From assembly GCA_050731755.1 (NCBI GenBank), contig JBOHPP010000264.1, forward strand, positions 1 to 22,520: 22,520 nucleotides of DNA, given 5' to 3'. The notes under the pieces were generated by a model. It saw only the letters and a list, made by a program, of their open reading frames with translations. It had not been told where the DNA came from and did not search any database. Made by a program: the position numbers and the translations under genes. The DNA is from JBOHPP01 sp050731755. GTDB lineage: Bacteria; Methylomirabilota; Methylomirabilia; Rokubacteriales; CSP1-6. Below, in pieces: positions 14,478 through 22,126 of this stretch; the first letter of the stretch is position 1, and each line of letters starts with the position of its first letter.

Positions 14478-14747
14478 CTAGTCCCTGATCCAGCTCTCGG
14501 CGAGCGGGATGTCTTCGGGACGCCGGGTCCGCTCGGGCGCCGGGGCGTCGGCCCGCTCACCGCTCGGCGCCACACGGAGCAGCGCGTCGATCTCGGCCCG
14601 CCGGTACAGGCGCTGGCGCTTGATACCTTGCCGGTAGCTCCGGAGCACGCCGCGGCTCACGTAGGCGTAGAGCGTCGCCCGCTTCACACCGAGCCGCCGC
14701 GCCGCTTCGTCCACCGTCAGGTACTCCTCGCCGTCCACGATGACCAT
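14478..14747 (-). CDS. MerR/excisionase-type helix-turn-helix protein
   Basis: 89 residues. Residues 9-33 form the HTH (YLTVDEAARRLGVKRATLYA, then YVSRG). A short basic wing follows (VLRSYRQGIKRQRLYRRAEI, 34-53) and a charged tail. The LGVKRATLYAYVSRGVLRS stretch resembles the DNA-binding domain fused to the N-terminus of some citrate synthases in other bacteria (from memory of the family). Here the protein is separate and divergent from a citrate synthase gene 117 bp away. It is the first gene of an operon with an LLM oxidoreductase, an SGNH lipoprotein and TerC. No effector domain is present, so it probably acts as a simple DNA-binding protein, like the small MerR-like protein BldC. Confidence 0.85.
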   Translation of the reverse strand: MVIVDGEEYLTVDEAARRLGVKRATLYAYVSRGVLRSYRQGIKRQRLYRRAEIDALLRVAPSGERADAPAPERTRRPEDIPLAESWIRD

Positions 14748-14808
14748 GGGCTCCGTCCCGCCTCACGCTACCAGCCTGCCCGACGGCCGTCCAGCCTCGT
14801 ATAGTTTC

Positions 14809-14833
14809 ATCAATCTAAATCAAGTATAATCAA
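14809..14833. promoter_or_regulatory. Three ATCAA repeats at 10-bp period (candidate operator)
   Basis: ATCAA starts at 14809, 14819 and 14829, exactly one helical turn apart. It lies in a short AT-rich island inside very GC-rich sequence, in the gap between the HTH gene and the citrate synthase gene. The third repeat overlaps the TATAAT at 14825-14830. It is a likely binding site for a head-to-tail array of a small HTH protein, most simply the adjacent one. Confidence 0.5.
14825..14830 (+). promoter_or_regulatory. -10 box of the citrate synthase gene
   Basis: Exact TATAAT, 34 nt before the ATG at 14865. The sequence 17 bp upstream (TAGTTT, 14802-14807) is a poor -35, which would suit a promoter needing an activator. 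A GGGAGG Shine-Dalgarno at 14853-14858 follows in the leader. Confidence 0.55.
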
Positions 14834-14864
14834 GTCAGGCCACGAGCGGCCTGGGAGGCGGGTC

Positions 14865-16019
14865 ATGACCACGGCGTTCAAGACGGGGCTGGAGGACGTG
14901 ATCGCGGCGCGGTCGGCGATCTGCCGCGTCGACGGCGAGGCGGGCCGGCTCTATTACCGGGGCTACGAGATCGGCGATCTCGTCGGCGCCGCGGAGTTCG
15001 AGGACGTGACCGCGCTGCTCTGGTTCGGCGACCTGCCGGCGCCGGCCGCGAGGGCCGAATTCCGCGCGCGCCTCCGGGCGGCGCGGGGGCTGCCCGTGCC
15101 GGTGGCCGCGCTCCTGCGGGCGCTGCCCCGGGATTGCCATCCCCTCGACGCGCTCCGCACGGCCATCTCGCTGGCCGCCACCCTAGACCCCGACGTGCGG
15201 GCCAGCGACCAGGAGGCGAACGTCCGCAAGTCCGTGCGCCTCATGAACTTGGTCCCCGAGACGGTGGCAGCCTGGCGGCGCATCCGTACCGGGCGCGCGC
15301 CGCTGCCGCCTCGTCAGGAGGGCTCGCACGCTGCCTATTTCTTCTCCCTGCTCACCGGCGCGCCGCCCAGCCCCGAGCTCGAACGCGTCGTGGACGTCGT
15401 CCTCACGCTTCACGCCGAGCACGAATTCAACGCGTCCACGTTCGCGCTGCGCGTGGCGGTGGCCACCCTGGCCGACCTGCACGCGGCCGTCACTGCGGCC
15501 ATCGCCACGCTCAAGGGACCGCGCCACGGCGGGGCTAACGAGGACGTGCTGTCCATGCTCCAGGAGATCGCCGACCCGGCCCGGGCCGAACCGTTCATCG
15601 AGGCTCGGCTGGGAACCCGCGCCGCCCTCGGGCAGCGCGAGCGTCGCGATCCCCGGGCCCGCATCCCCGGCTTCGGGCACCGGGTCTACAAGGTGGACGA
15701 CGCCCGGGCTCGCGTGCTCCGGGGCATGGCCAAGGCGATGGCCGAGGCGACGGGGCGGGGGCGGCTCTTCGAGGTCGCCGAACGCGCCTACGACGCCATG
15801 AAGGCGCGGACCACCCTGGCCGTCAACGTGGACTTCTTCTCGGCGGTGGTCTACGACGCGCTGGGCATCCCGCCCGATCTCTGCACGTCCATGTTCGCCG
15901 CCGGCCGCGTGGCCGGCTGGTGCGCCCACGCCCTCGAGCAGTTCGCCGACAACCGGCTCATCCGCCCGCGGGCCGAGTACATCGGCCCCGCCCCGCGCGC
16001 CCTCGCGCGTGCCGGCTAA
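14865..16019 (+). CDS. Citrate synthase / 2-methylcitrate synthase family protein
   Basis: 384 residues. It condenses oxaloacetate with acetyl-CoA or propionyl-CoA in the cytoplasm. The catalytic residues match the family: His221 in GPRHGGANE, His272 in GFGHRVY and Asp323 in VNVDFFS. HAEHEFNAST (183-192) contributes the substrate-binding His186. It opens with KTGLEDVIAARSAIC (6-20), the usual first motif, so no HTH domain is fused here. The start is fixed by GGGAGG six nt upstream. It converges on tctA with a 39-bp gap that contains only a short GC hairpin and no T-run. Whether it is the main citrate synthase or a 2-methylcitrate synthase cannot be told from sequence. Confidence 0.93.
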   Translation: MTTAFKTGLEDVIAARSAICRVDGEAGRLYYRGYEIGDLVGAAEFEDVTALLWFGDLPAPAARAEFRARLRAARGLPVPVAALLRALPRDCHPLDALRTAISLAATLDPDVRASDQEANVRKSVRLMNLVPETVAAWRRIRTGRAPLPPRQEGSHAAYFFSLLTGAPPSPELERVVDVVLTLHAEHEFNASTFALRVAVATLADLHAAVTAAIATLKGPRHGGANEDVLSMLQEIADPARAEPFIEARLGTRAALGQRERRDPRARIPGFGHRVYKVDDARARVLRGMAKAMAEATGRGRLFEVAERAYDAMKARTTLAVNVDFFSAVVYDALGIPPDLCTSMFAAGRVAGWCAHALEQFADNRLIRPRAEYIGPAPRALARAG

Positions 16020-16058
16020 GCGACGGAGCGCTGCCCGCGCCTGACCGGGCGGTGCCGC

Positions 16059-17552
16059 TCAGGCCGCGGCGGGCCCCCGGCCCCTGAAGATCGGCGCCAG
16101 CGGGACTAGCCACGTGAAGATGGTCAGGAGACCCAGGACCAGCGCGGTCGGCCGTGAGAAGAACTGGATCAGGTCCCAGTCCGTCTTGATCATGCTCACC
16201 ATGAAGTTCTGCTCCAGGATGGGGCCCAGCACCATGCCGAGGACGATGGGCGCCACCGGGATGCCGTTGGCTTCGAAGAAGTAGCCGAGGATACCCATGA
16301 CCAGCATGAGGCCGACGTCGAAGGGGCTGTTGTTGATGGCGAAGGAGCCCACGATGCAAAAGACGAGGATGGCCGGCATCAGGATGTTACGTGGCACCCG
16401 GAGCATGAACCCGCTGGCCTTGATGGCCAGGTAGCCGAACGGAATCATGAGCAGGTTCGCGATGACGAAGGAGATGTAGACCGCGTAGATGAGCTCGGGC
16501 TGCTGCTCGAAGACCATGGGGCCCGGGCGCAGGCCCTTCATGAAGAGGACGCCGATCACGATTGCGGTGATCGAGTCACCGGGGATGCCGAAGACGAGTG
16601 CCGGCACCCAGTCGCCGGCCAGGCAGGCGTTGTTCGCGGTGCCGGCATCCACGATGGGCTCGATGGCGCCCTTGCCGAACTTCTCGGGCTCCCGCGAGAA
16701 CCGCTTGGAGACGGCGTACGCGATCCAGGCCGCGATGTCGGCGCCGGCGCCGGGCAGGATGCCGATAAAGGTGCCGATGGCCCCCGCCCGCGCGATGTTC
16801 ACCTTGTACCGCCAGAGGGTCTCGGCCACGCCGCGGAAGATCGCCTCCGCCCGGACGGCGGCGATCGGGTACGGGAGCTGCGCGCTCCCCATGCTCCGCA
16901 GCACCTCCGACACGCCGAAGAGCCCGATCATAGCGGGGATGAAGTCCACGCCGTTGAGGAGCTCGGTGACACCGAAGGTGAACCGGGGGTAGCCGAGAGT
17001 GATGTCGACGCCCACGGTGGAGAAGAACAGGCCGATGAGGAGCGCGAGCCCGCCCTTCAGCGGCGAGACGCTGGCGATCATCACGGTCGCGGAAAGGCCG
17101 AGAGCGGCCAGCCAGAAGTACTCGAACGAGGTGAACGTGAGCGCGATCTCGGCCAGGAGCGGCGCGGCCATCATGAGCACCACCGCGCCGAAGAGCCCCC
17201 CGAGGGCCGAGGTGACCACGTCCACGCCCAGCACCAGCTCGGCCTTGCCCTGCTTCGTGAGCGCGTAGGAGTCGTCGGTGTAGGCCGCCGAGGACGGCGT
17301 GCCCGGGATGCGGACGAGGGCGGCCGGGATGTCGCCGGCGAAGATCGCCATCGCCGACATGGTGACCATGGCCACCAGCGCCGGCAGGGGGTCCATGAAG
17401 AAGGTGAAGGGCAGCAGCAGCGCCGCGGCCATCGTCGCGGTGAGACCGGGCATGGCCCCCACGAACAGGCCGTACACGCTGCAGACAATGATCACGGCGA
17501 GGATGTTCCAGCTTCCCAGCATGCCGAGCGCGGTGAGGATGTGGTCGATCAT
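16059..17552 (-). CDS. tctA: Tripartite tricarboxylate transporter large permease, TctA
   Basis: 497 residues, full length for TctA, with about 12 membrane helices. Diagnostic segments are VGAMPGLTATMAAALLLPFT, then FFMDPLPALVAMVTMSAMAI, and IPGTPSSAAYTDDSYAL; further on GTFIGILPGAGADIAAWIAY and IPGDSITAIVIGVLFMKGL. It forms the transport channel for a carboxylate that TctC delivers, with TctB as the small subunit. It is the last gene of the operon; the start is 9 bp after the tctB stop. The substrate is unknown; TTT systems carry citrate, other tricarboxylates, dicarboxylates or aromatic acids. Confidence 0.95.
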   Translation of the reverse strand: MIDHILTALGMLGSWNILAVIIVCSVYGLFVGAMPGLTATMAAALLLPFTFFMDPLPALVAMVTMSAMAIFAGDIPAALVRIPGTPSSAAYTDDSYALTKQGKAELVLGVDVVTSALGGLFGAVVLMMAAPLLAEIALTFTSFEYFWLAALGLSATVMIASVSPLKGGLALLIGLFFSTVGVDITLGYPRFTFGVTELLNGVDFIPAMIGLFGVSEVLRSMGSAQLPYPIAAVRAEAIFRGVAETLWRYKVNIARAGAIGTFIGILPGAGADIAAWIAYAVSKRFSREPEKFGKGAIEPIVDAGTANNACLAGDWVPALVFGIPGDSITAIVIGVLFMKGLRPGPMVFEQQPELIYAVYISFVIANLLMIPFGYLAIKASGFMLRVPRNILMPAILVFCIVGSFAINNSPFDVGLMLVMGILGYFFEANGIPVAPIVLGMVLGPILEQNFMVSMIKTDWDLIQFFSRPTALVLGLLTIFTWLVPLAPIFRGRGPAAA

Positions 17553-17561
17553 TCCGCTGGC

Positions 17562-18023
17562 TTACCACCAAACGAGGCCCGCGGGGAGCGGCACGCGCAG
17601 GAGCTTGTAGAAGAGCAGATAGACAAAGACCGTGAAGAGCACCGCCACCACCCCGGCGCGAAGGAGCGAGACCCCGAGGCGCCACATCAGGACGAACAGG
17701 ATCAGCGTGGAGACCAGGAGGAAGCCCAGGCGGCCGGCGAGCACGACGTAGGCCAGCACAGCCCCCGTGACGAAGAGGGCGTTGACGAAGCCGACGCTCC
17801 GCGGAAGCCGACGCCAGGCGATGCGCTCTCCGACGGCGCCGGCGCGGAATCCCCGCACGGCCAGCGTGGCGCCGAAGCCGCCCATCAGGACGCCCACGAT
17901 CCGGGGGAACAGCGCCGGGCCGGGCTGGCCGGCATCCCCCGGCGGAAAGGAGAGAGTGGCAGCGAAGATGAGGGCACCGGCTCCCGCGAACCCGGCGCCC
18001 ACCAGCGTGTCGCTGAGCTTCAT
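17562..18023 (-). CDS. tctB: Tripartite tricarboxylate transporter small permease, TctB
   Basis: 153 residues with four predicted helices: DTLVGAGFAGAGALIFAATL; LFPRIVGVLMGGFGATLAV; GFVNALFVTGAVLAYVVLAG with LGFLLVSTLILFVLMWRLG; and AGVVAVLFTVFVYLLFYKLL. This is the TctB pattern, including the PGDAGQPGPALFPRIVG loop after the first helix. It lies between tctC (7-bp gap) and tctA (9-bp gap), the normal operon order. It is the poorly conserved accessory subunit, so identification rests on topology and position. Confidence 0.93.
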   Translation of the reverse strand: MKLSDTLVGAGFAGAGALIFAATLSFPPGDAGQPGPALFPRIVGVLMGGFGATLAVRGFRAGAVGERIAWRRLPRSVGFVNALFVTGAVLAYVVLAGRLGFLLVSTLILFVLMWRLGVSLLRAGVVAVLFTVFVYLLFYKLLRVPLPAGLVWW

Positions 18024-18030
18024 GCCGGCG

Positions 18031-19014
18031 CTACTTGGTGAGCCCGGCCTCCTTCATGAGCTGCCCCATGGTCTTGTCCTGCTCGTCGAGGAACGCGGCG
18101 AAGTCTCGGGTGCCTTTCCAGAGGATCCCGAACGGCGCCTTGTTCATGAAGTCCACGAACTCCGGGCTCTTGACGACCTTCTCCAGGGCCTTCTCGTAGA
18201 CGGCGACGATGTCCGGCGAGGCGCCCTTGGGCAGGCCGATGCCGCGCCAGGCGCCCATCGTCCAGTTGATCCCCTGCTCCTTCAGCGTGGGGACGTCGGC
18301 AAACGCTGGGTCGCGCTTGTCGGCCATGTGGGCCAATGGGCGCACCTTGCCGGCGTCGATGAGCGGCCGTCCCTCGACCAGGCTCGCGGTCACCACATGA
18401 ACGCCGCCCGCCACCAATTCTTGGAGTCCGGTGGCGGCGCCGGTCGAGGGAACCCAGGGGATGGCCTCGATCGACAGGCCCGCCGCCTTGAGCATCCCAG
18501 CCCGCGCCAGATCCCAGATGCCGCCCTTGCCGGTGCCTGAGGCCTTGAGCTTGCCCGGGTTGGCCTTGGCGTAATCCAGGACCTGCTTGAGGGTCTTGAA
18601 CTCCGAGGTTGCGGCGACCTGCACGCCCGCCGGGTCGATGTTGAGGAGGGCCACCGGCGCGTACTCGCGGAAGGTGAGGGGCGTCAGTCCCATCCAGTGC
18701 ATCATCGTCAGCTCGACGGTGACCATGGTGATGGTGTGGCCATCCGGCGCGGCGGTGGCGCCGGAGGTGTGGCCCACGGCGCCGCTGCCGCCCGTGCGGT
18801 TGACGACGGTCACCGGTTGGCCCAGCTCCTTCTCCAGGAGCACGGCGACCATTCGGGCGATGCGGTCGGTGCCCCCGCCGGCCGCCCAGGGCACGATCAG
18901 CTGCACCGGCCGGTTGGGGATCTTCGTCTGGGCGTCGACGGGTCCGGGCCAGGCGACGGCCAGAGCCAGGGCGACGGTGAAAAACATCATTCGGGGGCCG
19001 AAGAAGCCGCGCAT
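18031..19014 (-). CDS. tctC: Tripartite tricarboxylate transporter substrate-binding protein, TctC (Bug family)
   Basis: 327 residues. A signal peptide covers residues 1-28, cleaved after VDA. The mature part has the Bug-family opening IPNRPVQLIVPWAAGGGTDR, the next segment GQPVTVVNRTGGSGAVGH and the later PTLKEQGINWTMGAWRGIGL. It binds a carboxylated ligand in the periplasm and passes it to TctAB. The ATG at 19014 has AAGGAGG upstream at good spacing. It is preceded by an O-methyltransferase and an HMG-CoA lyase gene on the same strand, so the ligand may be a branched or hydroxylated dicarboxylate. That last point is inference only. Confidence 0.95.
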   Translation of the reverse strand: MRGFFGPRMMFFTVALALAVAWPGPVDAQTKIPNRPVQLIVPWAAGGGTDRIARMVAVLLEKELGQPVTVVNRTGGSGAVGHTSGATAAPDGHTITMVTVELTMMHWMGLTPLTFREYAPVALLNIDPAGVQVAATSEFKTLKQVLDYAKANPGKLKASGTGKGGIWDLARAGMLKAAGLSIEAIPWVPSTGAATGLQELVAGGVHVVTASLVEGRPLIDAGKVRPLAHMADKRDPAFADVPTLKEQGINWTMGAWRGIGLPKGASPDIVAVYEKALEKVVKSPEFVDFMNKAPFGILWKGTRDFAAFLDEQDKTMGQLMKEAGLTK

Positions 19015-19073
19015 GGCTCAGCCTCCTTGTCGGGGACATTGTGGCGTTCGCCGGAGCCGGAGGATACCACGGC

Positions 19074-19631
19074 TCAGGCGCCGAGGACGCTGACCTCCAT
19101 GGCGTCGTCGCCGAAGTCAAACTGCCGGGAGCGATAGCGCTGGTCGTTGCGCACGTGCTCCAGGTAGGGCGCGACGTCGCGACGGTAGATGCCGGTGTTG
19201 TCGGCGACGACCACGGCGCCCGGGACGAGCTTGGGCTCCAGCTGGCGGAGGTAGTCCAGGTAGTCCTGTTTCTCCGCGTCGAGAAGGACGAAGTCGAATC
19301 GGCCCGGGAGCATCGGGATCACCCGGAGCGCGTCGCCGACCACCACCCGCACCGTGCGCGCCAGCCCCGCTTCGTCGGCGTTGCTCCGCACGAATCTGGC
19401 CAGGTAGGGATTCATCTCCACGCAGGTCAGCCGCCCCCGCGGGGGTAGCGAACCGGCGATGAGGATCGCCGAGTAGCCCAGCAACGAGCCGATCTCGATA
19501 GCCCGGGTCGGACGGTGGCGGTCGATCAGCCGGCGGAGCACCCGGCCCTTCTCGCGGCCGATGACAGGGACGTGCCAGAGGGCCGTGGCGCGGTCCATCA
19601 GCCTCAGCATGCGCTGAGCGTTCTTGGTCAC
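19074..19631 (-). CDS. Class I SAM-dependent O-methyltransferase (COMT/CCoAOMT-like)
   Basis: 185 residues, shorter than the usual 210-220. The SAM motif I is AIEIGSLLGYSAI (44-56), with acidic V-E-M-N after the second strand (71-74). VVGDALRVIPMLP and FVLLDAEKQDYLDYL follow. Asp118, Asp144 and Asn145 (VADNTG) correspond to the metal-binding Asp, Asp, Asn triad of the catechol and caffeoyl-CoA O-methyltransferases. The target is probably a small hydroxylated molecule. It lies 10 bp after the HMG-CoA lyase gene and 59 bp before tctC. Why a methyltransferase sits in this transport operon is not clear. Confidence 0.87.
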   Translation of the reverse strand: MTKNAQRMLRLMDRATALWHVPVIGREKGRVLRRLIDRHRPTRAIEIGSLLGYSAILIAGSLPPRGRLTCVEMNPYLARFVRSNADEAGLARTVRVVVGDALRVIPMLPGRFDFVLLDAEKQDYLDYLRQLEPKLVPGAVVVADNTGIYRRDVAPYLEHVRNDQRYRSRQFDFGDDAMEVSVLGA

Positions 19632-19641
19632 GGCCGGTCGT

Positions 19642-20592
19642 TCAGCGGGCGCGGTCCCGACGCGCGGCGACGGCGTCGGGCAGGGGGTAGCGCCGATCCC
19701 ACTTCCCGGCTTTGATGATCTGGCCAGGCAGCCGGCGGCCCAGGATCTCCTCCACGCGCCTGGCGGCGGCGATCAAACGGTCGAGGTCGATCCCGGTCTC
19801 CACGCCCATGGAGCCGAGGCAATGCACGAGGTCCTCGGTGCAGACGTTGCCCGAGGCGCCGGGCGCGAAGGGGCAGCCGCCCAACCCGCCGATGGAGGCG
19901 TCGAAGTGCGTGACGCCGCACTCCAAGGCGGCCAGGATGTTAGGGATGGCCATGGACCGCGTGTCGTGGGTGTGCAGCGTCCATTCCACGCCGGGGAACT
20001 TCGACATCAGGTACTCGAAGGTGCGCGCGACCTGACGAGGGTTGGCCATGCCGGTGGTGTCGGCGAGGCCGACCGCACGCGCGTCGATGTCCACCAAGCG
20101 CCGCACGACGTTCTCGAGTCTGTCGAGAGGTACCGCCCCCTCGAAGGGGCAGCCGAAGGACGTCGAGACGCCGCAGGCCACGGGCACCCGGGCCCGCTCG
20201 GCCACCTGCATGACCGCCCGCAGTCTCTCGACGGACTCCGCGATGGTCATGTTGACGTTGGCGAGGTTGTGGCTTTCGCTGGCCGACAGGACGGTGTGGA
20301 TCTCGTCCACGCGGGCGTCCACGGCCCGGACCGCGCCCTTGTCGTTGGGCACCAGCGCCGTATACCGCGTGCCGGGGCGCCGGCGGATCCCCGCCATCAC
20401 CGCTTCGGCGTCGCGGAGCTGGGGGACGACCTTGGGATGGACAAACGAGGTGACCTCGATGCGGGCCAGCCCGGCCGCCGAGAGCAGGTCCACCACCTCG
20501 ATCTTCTGCTCGGTGGCGATGAAATCCGGCTCGATCTGGAATCCGTCCCGAGGCCCCACCTCGCAGATGGTCACGCGCTCGGGCAGCTTCAT
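19642..20592 (-). CDS. mvaB: Hydroxymethylglutaryl-CoA lyase family protein
   Basis: 316 residues. HMG-CoA lyase splits HMG-CoA into acetoacetate and acetyl-CoA, the last step of leucine breakdown; relatives split other 3-hydroxy-acyl-CoAs. The TIM-barrel features are complete: EVGPRDGFQIE (11-21), with Arg15 and Asp16; HTHD with His207 and His209 (metal site); and the signature GGLGGCPFAPGASGNVCTED (235-254), with catalytic Cys240. The start at 20592 follows GGAGGG and a TACAGT box, so this is probably the first gene and promoter of the operon running to tctA. Family members often sit with TTT transporters and CoA-transferases; whether the true substrate is HMG-CoA is not certain. Confidence 0.92.
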   Translation of the reverse strand: MKLPERVTICEVGPRDGFQIEPDFIATEQKIEVVDLLSAAGLARIEVTSFVHPKVVPQLRDAEAVMAGIRRRPGTRYTALVPNDKGAVRAVDARVDEIHTVLSASESHNLANVNMTIAESVERLRAVMQVAERARVPVACGVSTSFGCPFEGAVPLDRLENVVRRLVDIDARAVGLADTTGMANPRQVARTFEYLMSKFPGVEWTLHTHDTRSMAIPNILAALECGVTHFDASIGGLGGCPFAPGASGNVCTEDLVHCLGSMGVETGIDLDRLIAAARRVEEILGRRLPGQIIKAGKWDRRYPLPDAVAARRDRAR

Positions 20593-20687
20593 GGTCCTGG
20601 CCCTCCGTGCCAGTGCGCGCTACTGTAGCACGGCGGCGGGAACCCCTCGAACCAGGCCACGCATCTCAACCGGCGGGAGGACCCATC

Positions 20688-21161
20688 ATGAAGCTCAACA
20701 TCGGTATACCCGATCCGTCGCGCGACGCCCTCGTGACCATCCTGAACACGCTGCTGGCCGACGAGTACCTGCTTTACACCAAGACCCGCAATTACCACTG
20801 GAACGTCACCGGTCCCCAGTTCAACGACCTCCACAAGTTCTTCGAGGCACAGTACGAGGCGCTGAACGAGGTCGTGGACGAGGTGGCCGAGCGCGCCCGG
20901 ACCCTGGGCGGCCGCGCGCTCGGCACCCTGGTGGAGTTCGCCAAGGTGACGCGCCTCCGGGAGCGCCCGGGGGAATACCCCGACGCTCGCGGGATGATCG
21001 CCGACCTCCTGGCCGACCACGAGACGCTCGTCCGGCAACTCCGGGGCGACCTCGAGACGGCGGCCAAGCACGGCGACGCCGGCACCAACGACTTCCTCAC
21101 CGGCCTCACGGAAAAGCACGAGAAGATGGCCTGGATGCTGCGCGCCTTCCTCGAAGGCTAG
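20688..21161 (+). CDS. dps: Dps family ferritin-like DNA-binding protein
   Basis: 157 residues. It forms dodecameric cages that oxidise and store iron and protect DNA during starvation or oxidative stress. The inter-subunit ferroxidase ligands match E. coli Dps spacing exactly: His37 (YHWNVTG), His49 (DLHKFF), Asp64 and Glu68 (VVDEVAERA), with steps of 12, 15 and 4 residues. The N-terminus is short and has few lysines, so DNA binding may be weak or use another surface. The start is the ATG at 20688, which has a GGGAGG upstream. The next gene, a short-chain dehydrogenase, follows after 21 bp. Confidence 0.94.
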   Translation: MKLNIGIPDPSRDALVTILNTLLADEYLLYTKTRNYHWNVTGPQFNDLHKFFEAQYEALNEVVDEVAERARTLGGRALGTLVEFAKVTRLRERPGEYPDARGMIADLLADHETLVRQLRGDLETAAKHGDAGTNDFLTGLTEKHEKMAWMLRAFLEG

Positions 21162-21182
21162 GCCTCATCAACAGGTAAAGTC

Positions 21183-21971
21183 ATGAGTCTCGGCGGACGG
21201 ACCGTGCTGATCACCGGCGCCGCGGGGGGCATCGGCGCCGCGTGCGCGCGGCGGCTGGCCAGCGAGGGCGCGCGGCTCGTGCTGAGCGACGTCGATGGCG
21301 CGGCGGTCGAGAAGCTCGCGGGGGAGCTCGGCCAGGTAGCCGTGGCCGCCGACGTCACACGGGCCACCGAGATCGAGCGACTGGTCGCGGAGCCGTATCG
21401 GCGGTGGGGTCGCCTCGACGTGCTCTTCAACAACGCGGGCGTGATTCGCGTGCAGCCGCTGCTCGATGTCACGGAAGCGGAATGGGACCGCGTGATGAAC
21501 GTGAACCTTCGCGCGGTGTTCTTCGTGCTCCAGGCGGTGGCGCGCCGGATGGTGAAGCAGGATCCGATCGCCGGATCGGAGCTGCGCGGGAAACTGATCC
21601 AGACGGCGTCCATCGCCGCGTATCGCGGCGGCGGCGCGCTGACGGGCCCCTACTCGGCGTCGAAGGCCGGCGTGGTCAGCCTCACCCGCACGGCCGCGCA
21701 GGTCTTCGCGCGTGACCGGATCACCTCGAACTGTGTCTGCCCGGGCGCCGTCGACACCGCGATGTGGAAGCAGATCGATCGTGAGTGGAACGCGCTCGAG
21801 GGCTGGGCGCCGGGCGAGGCGTGGACGCGGCGCACGGCGGGGATCCCGCTCGGTCGTCCCGAGACCGCAGAGGACGTCGCGGGCGTCGTCCTGTTCCTCG
21901 CCGGCCCGGACTCCGACTACATGACCGGGCAGGCCATCAAGGTCGACGGCGGTCTTGTGATGGGCGACTGA
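21183..21971 (+). CDS. Short-chain dehydrogenase/reductase (SDR)
   Basis: 262 residues, classical SDR. TGAAGGIG (11-18) is the cofactor loop. Asp36 ending the second strand (LSDVDG) favours NAD(H) over NADP(H). NNAG (83-86), Ser143 (TASIAAY), Tyr157 and Lys161 (YSASK) make up the catalytic set. The C-terminal YMTGQAIKVDGGLVMGD is standard. Substrate unknown; many close relatives act on sugar alcohols or 3-hydroxyacyl compounds. The start is ATG 21183, 21 bp after dps. The leader contains only a weak AGGT-like Shine-Dalgarno, so expression may depend on dps transcription. Confidence 0.92.
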   Translation: MSLGGRTVLITGAAGGIGAACARRLASEGARLVLSDVDGAAVEKLAGELGQVAVAADVTRATEIERLVAEPYRRWGRLDVLFNNAGVIRVQPLLDVTEAEWDRVMNVNLRAVFFVLQAVARRMVKQDPIAGSELRGKLIQTASIAAYRGGGALTGPYSASKAGVVSLTRTAAQVFARDRITSNCVCPGAVDTAMWKQIDREWNALEGWAPGEAWTRRTAGIPLGRPETAEDVAGVVLFLAGPDSDYMTGQAIKVDGGLVMGD

Positions 21972-22126
21972 TCGACGTGGCCAGCGAGCCTCAGTACGAG
22001 CGCAGAACGTGCAGGAAGCGCTCGGCACCATGGTGAAGCAGGCATCAAGCGCGGGGAAGTCCCCGAAGACCGCAGGCCATGCGGATAAGAGGAATCCATG
22101 GTAGTTTGCCCCGGGAGGGCGTCCGT
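21972..22126. other. Intergenic gap between SDR and hypothetical protein genes
   Basis: No convincing protein. A small perfect hairpin, CGGGG-AAGT-CCCCG, lies at 22052-22065 without a T-run. A TAGTTT at 22102-22107 could be a -10 box for the downstream gene. Nothing else is recognised. Confidence 0.4.

Noticed and set aside
16020..16058. Terminator between citrate synthase and tctA
   Set aside because: Only a short GCCCG/CGGGC hairpin with an 8-nt loop and no T-run; too weak to annotate.
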